This document shows, one piece after another, positions 6,403 to 12,881 of a stretch of DNA of 20,565 nt. This DNA is from an uncultured Clostridia bacterium (GTDB taxonomy: Bacteria > Bacillota > Clostridia > Christensenellales > Aristaeellaceae): NCBI GenBank assembly GCA_934663625.1, contig CAKUKP010000053.1, positions 1 to 20,565 of the forward strand, in the 5' to 3' direction. The position numbers and the translations under genes were made by a program. The number at the start of each line of letters is the position of its first letter. The stretch's first letter is position 1. The notes under the pieces were generated by a model. It was not told where the DNA came from. It saw only the letters and a list, made by a program, of their open reading frames with translations, and ran no database searches.

Positions 6403-6757
6403 GGTTGGCGATCGGGGCCCAATCCGCTCGCCTCCATCTATATTCGTCGGGGGGATACGACGATAGCGGACGATATACACGTTCAACGTCCACGAATGAT
6501 GGCAAAATCAACGATCGGATTGGGAGCGAACCCGCGCGTCTGTATCCCGCACCGGAGCGCGTCCGCGCCCCGATGTGAGAACAAAAAACAGAATCGGATC
6601 AGATTCTTCGTCCAATCGATTCTGCATACTGCATAGATGAATTGCGGGAAAAGGAAACCGCTCATTCCCACGGCGTCGCCGCCGCATAACCATCCGTTCG
6701 GCGTTTCGGATGGCGCAGGCACATATCTTTCTTTAGTCCGAAGAAGGTGATACGCAA
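6403..6757 (-). other. Non-coding region downstream of the cobalamin riboswitch
   Basis: About 355 nt on the minus strand between the aptamer and the hairpin at 6365-6402. Frames of 60-80 codons are open, but none has a good ribosome site or recognisable motifs. Two structures stand out: a CCATCCG/CGGATGG stem (6690-6713) without a T-run, and an intrinsic terminator at 6583-6624. No gene that the riboswitch would normally control (a cobalamin transporter or biosynthesis enzyme, or a B12-independent isozyme) is visible. Confidence 0.6.
6583..6624 (-). terminator. Intrinsic terminator about 130 nt after the cobalamin aptamer
   Basis: On the minus strand CAGAATCG (6617-6624) and CGATTCTG (6589-6596) form a perfect 8-bp stem, followed at once by six T (6583-6588). 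It could be the expression platform of the riboswitch or the plain end of the transcript. Confidence 0.65.
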
Positions 6758-6918
6758 TTCACAGGCAGGTCTTCTGACTTAGCATCTTCGCCCTCGCGCG
6801 GTCTTCTCGGCTTTCGCCAATGACGTTTTGCGCGCGGCTCCGCATCACAGCAGCGGTCCTGTCGGAGATTTTCACTCCGTTCCCTTTTCATTCGCACTTT
6901 CATGCGAACACCCGTGAA
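6758..6918 (-). ncRNA. Cobalamin riboswitch aptamer
   Basis: Read on the minus strand, the RNA shows the conserved cobalamin-riboswitch elements in order: GAAAAGGGAA, then GTGAAAATC between CGGAG and CTCCG arms, then GGACCGCTGCTGTGA (the B12-box-like core), a variable peripheral region, and the closing AGTCAGAAGACCTGCC. Stem P1 forms between TTCACGGG (6911-6918) and CCTGTGAA (6758-6765), with one G-T pair. The aptamer binds a cobalamin and normally switches genes for B12 uptake, synthesis or B12-independent isozymes. It has its own promoter at 6944-6972, so it appears transcribed. No target gene follows it. Confidence 0.92.
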
Positions 6919-6943
6919 CTCCCAATATTCTGTTTTCAAATGT

Positions 6944-6972
6944 ATTATAGCACGCATTTCCGATTTTGTAAA
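6944..6972 (-). promoter_or_regulatory. Promoter of the cobalamin riboswitch RNA
   Basis: On the minus strand TTTACA (6967-6972), a 17-bp spacer and a perfect TATAAT (6944-6949), placing the RNA start near 6937, about 20 nt before the aptamer. Confidence 0.8.
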
Positions 6973-7026
6973 CCGCTCAGACAAAGTTTTTTTCGCGGCG
7001 GAAATTGTTGAGATGTCGAAAAAAGG

Positions 7027-7055
7027 TAGAAAAAAGCGGTCGCATCTGTTAGAAT
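7027..7055 (+). promoter_or_regulatory. Possible promoter of the leader-duplicated gene
   Basis: TAGAAA (7027-7032), a 17-bp spacer and TAGAAT (7050-7055), 38 nt before the start codon at 7093. Both boxes deviate from consensus. It is divergent from the riboswitch promoter. Confidence 0.4.
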
Positions 7056-7063
7056 AAGGTTAC

Positions 7064-7213
7064 AAAGAAACGCGGCACAGGAGGAATCCCCGATGAAACG
7101 AAAACGCTATTTTGGGAAACGCGCCCTATGCATACTCTGCTGTTCGATGGTGATCAGTATGCTGAGCGCGCTCTACCTCGGCTGGGCGCGGTTCGGCGAT
7201 CATCGTCCGGATT
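7064..7213 (+). repeat. Direct repeat, copy 1: ribosome site plus membrane leader
   Basis: A 150-bp segment holding GGAGG, the ATG at 7093 and the first 40 codons. It is repeated at 7740-7891 with one substitution and a 2-nt indel before the start codon and five substitutions inside the leader, all five synonymous. Beyond 7213 the two copies lose similarity abruptly. Confidence 0.93.
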
Positions 7214-8934
7214 TCCGCACCCCGAAACGTAAACAGATCATCGCCTTTGTGCAGAACAATTATACCGACCTGTGCGCGCAGATGGACGATATACGTAGCT
7301 GGGGCGAAACCTACTACTACCTGTGGAATCGAGAAGATCAAATTTGTGGCGAACCGAGGGATTCACGATCAGGCGGAGTAACGGTTACCGAACCCGAAAT
7401 CGTGGATATCATGGATCGATACGGCTTTATCCAAATCGAATATCCTGTAGACAGCGATGTGATCGTGTTTGCGATGGACGGACTGGGAAACGTTACCTGT
7501 TCCGTCTATATGGGGTTTTATTATTCGCCAGCCGATCGCCCCGCATGGGTTGAAACGATGGGTTCTCCGTATACGGGAGAGCATATCAACTATCCCGTGC
7601 TTCCCAAAGGAAAGGGCTGGGTTTCCGACCGGAGCAGGCTGACTCCGGCGGAAAACGCCGAACTGGGCAGCTATCAGATGTATACGGAACGAATCTACGA
7701 AGATTTTTTCTATTATGAGGTGGATTATTGTGAGTGGAGAAAGGAACGCGGCACAGGAGGAATGCCCCCGATGAAAAGAAAACGCTATTTTGGGAAGCGT
7801 GCCCTATGCATACTCTGCTGTTCAATGGTGATCAGTATGCTGAGCGCGCTCTACCTCGGCTGGGCGCGGTTCGGCGATCATCGCCCGGATTGGCTCTCAG
7901 GGGATGGTTCCCAGCCGGAGGTGAAGGTGGATCGATATCCAACCGAACCTGAAAACATAATCGGAAACGATCGCCTGTGCTGGCTAAAGGGGATGTACGA
8001 TAATCGAAACTGGGAATTGTACACCAGCTATCAGATCAGGCATTATGATTTTAGTACTTCCACCGCCGTGCGCGGCGAGATAATGGATTTCGGGAGGGGC
8101 ACAGGAGCGAGTATTTTGCTGAGCGATGCGGCGGATGCGCCGTATGTCGTATGTGCCGGAGGCGACGCTTACAAGATCACGGCGGTTTCCGAAGAAGGCA
8201 TGGGGGATACATACAAGCTCTATCTGGACGACAGCCGATACATCCTCGCAGTTTATCAGGGAAACGCTTACTATATCGATGATACAAATGCGTCGGTTTC
8301 TTACGCCTATGGCGAAGAGATGCTGCCCTCGTATCTGTGCCGGAAATCTAAGGATGGTTCCATACAGCGATATGAACTGAGTACGGCGGAGGAGCTTTTC
8401 GTGCTGGCGCCCGATGGGAAATTTGCCGAAATTCAAAAGGACGGCGATCGGCGTGCGCTGTGCATTCGCGATGTAAATGGGGAAACAACCCTCGTAGAGC
8501 CGCCTTCCGAAGAAGGCGGTGCTTACCTCTATTTTGGCTGGAATGGCACGCAGACGCTCTACTTTACCAAATATGATGCGGAAAAGAAAGCGAGTGCGCT
8601 GTGGCGCTACGATGTACAAAGTCAGAGCGTATATGCCTGTCTGGATCGGCAGGGCGATCCGATTTACCTCGCGCCGCGGGCGATCGGTTTTCGCCTGTTT
8701 CCCAGCCCTTCCGGGGATGTAATCGCCTATTTTTGCTATAATTCCCCGTATTATTCTGCCATGAACGATCCGCATTATGCAGCGCTCGTCGCGCAGTCGA
8801 TGCGAACCGGCGAATTTTGTGTACTGGATGAAACCGTTCAGCTTTCGCGCAGGGAAGAAGGCCTTGGCGATTATATTGAAGATTTCGGCATTAGCGCGCA
8901 GTCAGCAGATATCGTCTGGCAAAAGGGAGCATGA
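7093..8934 (+). CDS. Two membrane-anchored envelope proteins joined in one frame
   Basis: An uninterrupted 613-codon frame. Residues 1-40 are a basic start (MKRKRYFGKR) and a membrane helix at about 11-31. Residues 45-213 form a soluble domain with YGFYYS-like and DFFYYEVDY segments. From recall, this domain occurs in Clostridia proteins of unknown function and usually ends shortly after the YYE segment, here about residue 213. The frame instead runs on through a second ribosome site and a second, identical 40-residue leader at 227-266, into a beta-propeller-like domain. A basic-flanked second leader after an extracellular domain conflicts with normal topology. I therefore infer that the first gene lost its stop and that the second can be translated on its own from 7771. 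The site GGAGG precedes 7093. Function unknown. Confidence 0.75.
   Translation: MKRKRYFGKRALCILCCSMVISMLSALYLGWARFGDHRPDFRTPKRKQIIAFVQNNYTDLCAQMDDIRSWGETYYYLWNREDQICGEPRDSRSGGVTVTEPEIVDIMDRYGFIQIEYPVDSDVIVFAMDGLGNVTCSVYMGFYYSPADRPAWVETMGSPYTGEHINYPVLPKGKGWVSDRSRLTPAENAELGSYQMYTERIYEDFFYYEVDYCEWRKERGTGGMPPMKRKRYFGKRALCILCCSMVISMLSALYLGWARFGDHRPDWLSGDGSQPEVKVDRYPTEPENIIGNDRLCWLKGMYDNRNWELYTSYQIRHYDFSTSTAVRGEIMDFGRGTGASILLSDAADAPYVVCAGGDAYKITAVSEEGMGDTYKLYLDDSRYILAVYQGNAYYIDDTNASVSYAYGEEMLPSYLCRKSKDGSIQRYELSTAEELFVLAPDGKFAEIQKDGDRRALCIRDVNGETTLVEPPSEEGGAYLYFGWNGTQTLYFTKYDAEKKASALWRYDVQSQSVYACLDRQGDPIYLAPRAIGFRLFPSPSGDVIAYFCYNSPYYSAMNDPHYAALVAQSMRTGEFCVLDETVQLSRREEGLGDYIEDFGISAQSADIVWQKGA
7740..7891 (+). 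repeat. Direct repeat, copy 2: ribosome site plus membrane leader
   Basis: A 152-bp copy of 7064-7213 inside the long frame. It keeps GGAGG and the ATG at 7771. Relative to copy 1 it has 2 extra nt (GCCCCC for CCCC) between ribosome site and ATG. Those 2 nt put the second leader in frame with the upstream domain. Confidence 0.93.
7771..8934 (+). CDS. Internal second gene: anchored beta-propeller-like protein
   Basis: The second half of the joined frame read from its own ATG gives 387 residues. GGAGG lies 10 nt upstream. Residues 1-40 are the duplicated leader with one membrane helix (about 11-31). The rest is rich in short beta-strand segments with Trp, Tyr and DG turns (YELSTAEELFVLAPDGKF; LYFGWNGTQTLYFTKYD; FPSPSGDVIAYF), consistent with a TolB/WD40-like propeller facing outward. 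It ends in VWQKGA, while the next protein ends in VVWQ, and the overall build is similar, so the two may be paralogues. Whether it is made separately or as part of the 613-residue product is not shown by the sequence. Function unknown. Confidence 0.65.
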   Translation: MKRKRYFGKRALCILCCSMVISMLSALYLGWARFGDHRPDWLSGDGSQPEVKVDRYPTEPENIIGNDRLCWLKGMYDNRNWELYTSYQIRHYDFSTSTAVRGEIMDFGRGTGASILLSDAADAPYVVCAGGDAYKITAVSEEGMGDTYKLYLDDSRYILAVYQGNAYYIDDTNASVSYAYGEEMLPSYLCRKSKDGSIQRYELSTAEELFVLAPDGKFAEIQKDGDRRALCIRDVNGETTLVEPPSEEGGAYLYFGWNGTQTLYFTKYDAEKKASALWRYDVQSQSVYACLDRQGDPIYLAPRAIGFRLFPSPSGDVIAYFCYNSPYYSAMNDPHYAALVAQSMRTGEFCVLDETVQLSRREEGLGDYIEDFGISAQSADIVWQKGA

Positions 8935-9020
8935 TCGCATTGCGGAGCGTATTTGAAGATCGGATGCTTGAACAGGGGACGCAATAAACACCAAACGCCG
9001 GATGACTGGGAGGGAAACAG

Positions 9021-10055
9021 ATGCATAAAAGGCTGCTGCGCATATTGCTGCTGGCGTTAATCGCGGTAATGCTTACCGGCTTTTACGATGATTATCCCAT
9101 CGATGAAAACGTATTGCCCATTACCGATCTGTCGATCCCCAATAAGCTGTACTGGCTGGAAGCGTTTGCCGTGGATTCGAAAACGGATAGAACGATCTGC
9201 CTGATGGAATATGATCTGCAAAGCCATGAACTGCGCAGGGCGGCGACCGCGGAACCGGATGATTATGATGATGATCGATCGCTGGATATGGTGCAGACGA
9301 ATCATTCCGGCGGCGCGGTTGTCGTTCAGACGGCGAATGATCGCGATTTTAAGATATACGCGTTTGATGAATCCGGAAGCTTTCGCTGCCAGTTTGCGGG
9401 AAGCGCGGATCAAATCGATGATGTGGACGCTATTTACGATGGAAGGATGTATTATCGCAGCGGCCGCACAGCGCGCGTTCGGGATTTGTCCACCGGTGCG
9501 GAAAGGCAGGTATTGGATAACGTCGGGTGGGCGATGTGCATATCGCCGGATGGAAAGTATTTCAATTGTGAACGTCTGGACGATACGCGTTTCAAAATCG
9601 AGATCTATTCGGATCAGGGTTATGTTTCCAAAGAATTCGAATTTCCCGAAAATTCCGAGCTGGGAAGCTGCCGGTGCGCCGTTTGGAAGGACGCGGATAC
9701 GGTATTGCTGCCCATCAGCATTCGGCTGAAGGACGGCAGGCGGGTAACGTATCTGTACGGCTATTCGGTGCGGGAGGGCGCGTTGAAGCCCTATACGACG
9801 CGGCACGGCGAATGTATTGTTCTGGAAAGCACGCATACCGATTTGCTTCAGGCAAACGGCCTTCAGATCGATCGTTCGGGTGAATATATCAGCTATGTAT
9901 CCTATAAAAACGCGCTTTTCAGCATAAAAGCGGAAAATTCCAGGGATATCTATGTGCAATCTCTGATCGATGGCAAAAAATACCTTGTGTATTCGATGCT
10001 TACGGAACAAAACAGCTACGCCGCAGGGAATTGTACAAAGGTGGTCTGGCAATAA
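9021..10055 (+). CDS. Secreted or anchored beta-propeller-like protein with a Cys-less lipobox
   Basis: A 344-residue protein. Residues 1-20 look like a lipoprotein signal peptide (KRLLRILLLALIAVMLTG), but the position where the lipid-carrying Cys is expected is Phe21 (TTT). The mature part is a series of beta strands with DG turns (FKIYAFDESGSF; ISPDGKYFNCERLDD; GEYISYVSYKN), resembling TolB-like propellers. The ATG follows GGGAGGG at good spacing, 86 nt after the preceding stop, with no separate promoter evident, so it is probably co-transcribed. It may be a paralogue of the protein starting at 7771. Without lipidation it would be N-terminally anchored or secreted. Function unknown. Confidence 0.83.
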   Translation: MHKRLLRILLLALIAVMLTGFYDDYPIDENVLPITDLSIPNKLYWLEAFAVDSKTDRTICLMEYDLQSHELRRAATAEPDDYDDDRSLDMVQTNHSGGAVVVQTANDRDFKIYAFDESGSFRCQFAGSADQIDDVDAIYDGRMYYRSGRTARVRDLSTGAERQVLDNVGWAMCISPDGKYFNCERLDDTRFKIEIYSDQGYVSKEFEFPENSELGSCRCAVWKDADTVLLPISIRLKDGRRVTYLYGYSVREGALKPYTTRHGECIVLESTHTDLLQANGLQIDRSGEYISYVSYKNALFSIKAENSRDIYVQSLIDGKKYLVYSMLTEQNSYAAGNCTKVVWQ

Positions 10056-10098
10056 GGGCGTTCGCAGATGGAAGCTATGATTTGAAAGGCAGGGGGCT

Positions 10099-10410
10099 AT
10101 GGCGGGAATTTTGAATGTATACCGGAGAATGGAAAGGAATCGCCGGCTGTGGATCGGTACGGCGGGTTTCTTCGCCTTGTGGCACTTTACATCGGGTTAT
10201 CACGAATGCATGTGCGATCTTGGTCAACCCGTAGATGCGGAATATTTTCGCTTTGTGCGGTTCGTTTTTCGATCTTTGGATGAACCATGGGGAGCGCTTT
10301 CCTTCTGGACGTTGATCGCCCAGAGAACCGCATCGGATGAGGAAGCATTCGATCTGTTCTTTTCGCTGCTGAAACGCTTTGACAGCTTGAGTGATGAAGA
10401 GCGGAATTGA
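10099..10410 (+). CDS. Hypothetical 103-residue protein
   Basis: A small, probably cytoplasmic, mostly helical protein rich in aromatic residues and Arg/Asp/Glu (VYRRMERNRRLW; FRFVRFVFRSLDEPWG). It has no signal peptide; one weakly hydrophobic stretch at about 18-31 is too short for a sure membrane helix. Its ATG follows GGCAGGGGG closely, and the gene begins 43 nt after the propeller gene, so it is likely the last gene of that unit. No family recognised. The ribosome site and operon position argue that it is real. Confidence 0.65.
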   Translation: MAGILNVYRRMERNRRLWIGTAGFFALWHFTSGYHECMCDLGQPVDAEYFRFVRFVFRSLDEPWGALSFWTLIAQRTASDEEAFDLFFSLLKRFDSLSDEERN

Positions 10411-10579
10411 TTTCCGCAAAGGACAGGTTAAAACTGCCTATTTCCGGAATGTTTCAAGATATTACGAACTTATTACAGTCATAATTCAACCAAACCACTT
10501 TTACATTTCATTTTAGAGGATTTTCTACACAAATAGAGAATATTTATATGCGTAAGAGAGGGAAGATTCTGTCCTCTCG

Positions 10580-10598
10580 GCGGCGCACGATGCGCCGC
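10580..10598 (+). other. Short hairpin in the leader of the wall-hydrolase gene
   Basis: GCGGCGCA (10580-10587) and TGCGCCGC (10591-10598) form an 8-bp perfect GC stem with a 3-nt loop, 31 nt before the start codon at 10630. The flanking 10411-10579 is AT-rich and gene-free, with TTTACA at 10500-10505 but no convincing paired -10. The hairpin may stabilise the mRNA; no known RNA class was recognised. Confidence 0.4.
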
Positions 10599-10629
10599 AG
10601 AAAATGGCGTATTGTGAGGAAAAGCTTCT

Positions 10630-12813
10630 ATGAACTACAAAAGCAGGAATTTGATCAGAATTATCGCGGCGGTGCTGATGCTGTCCATGTTGACGGCATT
10701 TGCACCCGCGCTGGCGGAAAGCTATTCCGCGGCGGTTATGGTGGAGCGGATGCTTGTGTATTCCGATGCATATATGACCACCGCCATCGGCGCGCTGAAT
10801 TATCATACGATCGTTACGGTTCTAGCGACGAAGGAATCCGTTGCGCAGATCAGCTACGGCGGCTATACGCTCTACTGCGATCTGGGCAGCCTGACCGCGA
10901 TTTCCGCGATCGGCGTCAGCGCCAGATTCAATCAGGATTCCCGCGTATTTGAATCGCCCAGTCTGTCCAGCCGCAGCGCGTTCGTCAGCGCGGGCATGCA
11001 GGTATACGTGCTGGCGGTGCAGGGCAATATCGCAATGGTGGAAAAGAACGCCGTCGTGGGCTACGCCTATACGGGACATCTGACCCGCGAACAGGATCCG
11101 TTCGATCCGGTGCAGCCGGATCAGCCCAGCGATCCTGAAACGCCCACCACGGGCGACGTTATCACGCCCACGGACGGAAGCGTTGCGATCGCCACCATTC
11201 CGGCGTACGTTGCGCAGAGCAGCGTGAACGTATATAAGAGCGCCAGCACGTCCTCTGCGCTGCTGGGCAGCCTTTCCTACGGACAGAGCGTTACCGTCCG
11301 CGCGTACAACGATACGTGGGCGTACATCGAGCTGGGCGGAAATTACGGCTTCTGCGCGCTGAACGCGCTGCGCAAGCCGAATTCCACCAACCCGCAGCCC
11401 GAACCCGATCTTCCGCAGGTCGACGCCATTCCTGCGGAGGTCATCGCCGATTCCATGCCGGTTTATGAATCTGCCAATACCGCGTCCACCGTGCTCGGAA
11501 CGCTCACGAAGGGCGTGCGCGTCACAGTGAAGGCGTATAACGATACCTGGGCGTACATCGAACTGAACGGCCGCTACGGCTATTGCGCGATCAGCGCGCT
11601 GCAGAAGCTGTCCGATTCCCAGAATGAAATCTCCAAGGGACAGGCCACGGTGGTCGCCGCGAGCGCGATGTTCTATGAAAGCGCTTCTACATCTTCCCGC
11701 GCCACCAATCTGGCGATCGGTACGTCGGTGGACGTATACAGCTATGATTCCACGTGGGTGTACTGCGGCTACATGGGCTACAAGGGCTATATGCTGATTT
11801 CCGCCCTGAGCGCTGCGAGCTACGATGAACTGGAATCCGGCGATTCCGGCGCGGCGGTTACGAAACTGGAAACCGCGCTTCTGCAGCTGGGCTATCTGGA
11901 CAGCGTGCCCGGAACCGCCTACAATGCGCAGACCACGCAGGCCGTGCAGCGACTGCAGGCGGCGTGCGGCATGACGGTCAACGGCGTGGCGAATACCGCC
12001 ACCCAGCGCGTGCTGTTCAGCGGCAATGCGCCCTATTCTCCGCTGCTGAGCCTTACCCTTTCCAAGGGTGCGGTGAGCGATAATGTAAAGCGCATCCAGT
12101 ACAGGCTGTACGCGCTGGGCTACTTCAGCAAGACCTCCAGCGTGGACGGTGATTACGGCACGAATACCGCCGCGGCGGTGAAGCTGTTCCAGTCCGCGTC
12201 GGGCATTTCCGCCAGCGGCACGGCGGACAGCGCTACCATCCGCGCGATGTATGCATCGAACGCGGCGCGCCTGCCCTCCGGCTCCAAGGCGGTCGACGCA
12301 AGCTCCGGTAATAGCGGCGGCAATTCCGGCGGCAGCTCCGGTGGCGTCAACGGAAATACGGCTACCATGCCTTCGAACCTCGCATCCTCTACCAGCAGCT
12401 ATTGGTCCGGCATGTCCAACGCCGAAAAGCTGGAATACGTGATCTACGTGGGTCAGAATCAGCTGGGCAAGCGCTATGTATACGGAAGTTCCGGCACGGC
12501 GACGTTCGATTGCTCCGGATTTACCATGTACTGCTTCAAGCAGATCGGCATTACGCTGGCGCATTCCGCCTACAGCGTGGGTTACAACAATAAGTACCAG
12601 AAGATTTCCTCGATCGGCGAATTGAAGCGCGGCGATCTGGTGTTCCTCAACACCGTGTCCGATAGCGATCTGTGCGATCATACCGGCATCTATCTGGGAT
12701 CGAACAGCTTCATCCACGCCTCCTCCGGCGCGGGCAAGGTCGTCGTCAGTAACCTCGGCTCCGGCTATTACAACCGCGTGTTCAGCTGGGGACGCAGAGT
12801 GCTGGATACCTGA
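10630..12813 (+). CDS. Secreted SH3(x5)-PG_binding(x2)-NlpC/P60 cell-wall hydrolase
   Basis: A 727-residue exported protein. A Sec signal peptide spans 1-29, with cleavage expected after AxA (APALA/ES). Five SH3-like wall-binding modules lie at about 33-90, 94-152, 187-249, 267-327 and 338-396. Modules 3 and 4 share AYNDTWAYIEL. Pro-rich linkers separate modules 2/3 and 3/4. Two PG_binding_1 modules follow at about 402-464 and 473-543, then a Gly/Ser linker (about 556-576). The C-terminal NlpC/P60 peptidase (about 600-727) has Cys628 (FDCSGF), His684 (CDHTGIYLG) and His696 (SFIHAS). It should cleave peptide stems of peptidoglycan, in remodelling or cell separation. GAGGAAAAG precedes the ATG. 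Expression is probably separate from the upstream cluster. Confidence 0.95.
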   Translation: MNYKSRNLIRIIAAVLMLSMLTAFAPALAESYSAAVMVERMLVYSDAYMTTAIGALNYHTIVTVLATKESVAQISYGGYTLYCDLGSLTAISAIGVSARFNQDSRVFESPSLSSRSAFVSAGMQVYVLAVQGNIAMVEKNAVVGYAYTGHLTREQDPFDPVQPDQPSDPETPTTGDVITPTDGSVAIATIPAYVAQSSVNVYKSASTSSALLGSLSYGQSVTVRAYNDTWAYIELGGNYGFCALNALRKPNSTNPQPEPDLPQVDAIPAEVIADSMPVYESANTASTVLGTLTKGVRVTVKAYNDTWAYIELNGRYGYCAISALQKLSDSQNEISKGQATVVAASAMFYESASTSSRATNLAIGTSVDVYSYDSTWVYCGYMGYKGYMLISALSAASYDELESGDSGAAVTKLETALLQLGYLDSVPGTAYNAQTTQAVQRLQAACGMTVNGVANTATQRVLFSGNAPYSPLLSLTLSKGAVSDNVKRIQYRLYALGYFSKTSSVDGDYGTNTAAAVKLFQSASGISASGTADSATIRAMYASNAARLPSGSKAVDASSGNSGGNSGGSSGGVNGNTATMPSNLASSTSSYWSGMSNAEKLEYVIYVGQNQLGKRYVYGSSGTATFDCSGFTMYCFKQIGITLAHSAYSVGYNNKYQKISSIGELKRGDLVFLNTVSDSDLCDHTGIYLGSNSFIHASSGAGKVVVSNLGSGYYNRVFSWGRRVLDT

Positions 12814-12830
12814 TCGAAGTATGATAATTT

Positions 12831-12870
12831 AAAAAGTGCTGCCGCGGAATTCTGCGGCAGCACCTTTTAT
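12831..12870. terminator. Bidirectional intrinsic terminator
   Basis: GTGCTGCCGC (12836-12845) and GCGGCAGCAC (12854-12863) form a 10-bp perfect stem flanked by AAAAA on the left and a T-run on the right. It therefore ends both the plus-strand wall-hydrolase gene and the converging minus-strand PHP gene. Confidence 0.92.
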
Positions 12871-12881
12871 AATCATATTCG

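Noticed and set aside
6515..6545. GGTTCGCTCCC on the minus strand, resembling a tRNA T-arm
   Set aside because: No acceptor, D-arm or anticodon arm could be folded around it.
6483..6722. A 79-codon minus-strand frame after the cobalamin riboswitch, considered as its target gene
   Set aside because: It lacks a convincing ribosome site, contains the intrinsic terminator at 6583-6624, and shows no recognisable domain.
9057..10052. A 331-codon minus-strand frame opposite the propeller gene
   Set aside because: Mirror frame with Ile/Arg/His bias and no motifs. The plus-strand gene has a signal peptide and a good ribosome site.
10822..12717. A 631-codon minus-strand frame opposite the wall-hydrolase gene
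   Set aside because: It is a GC-rich shadow of the repetitive SH3/PG/NlpC gene: biased to Arg, Ala, Gly and His, without ribosome site or motifs.
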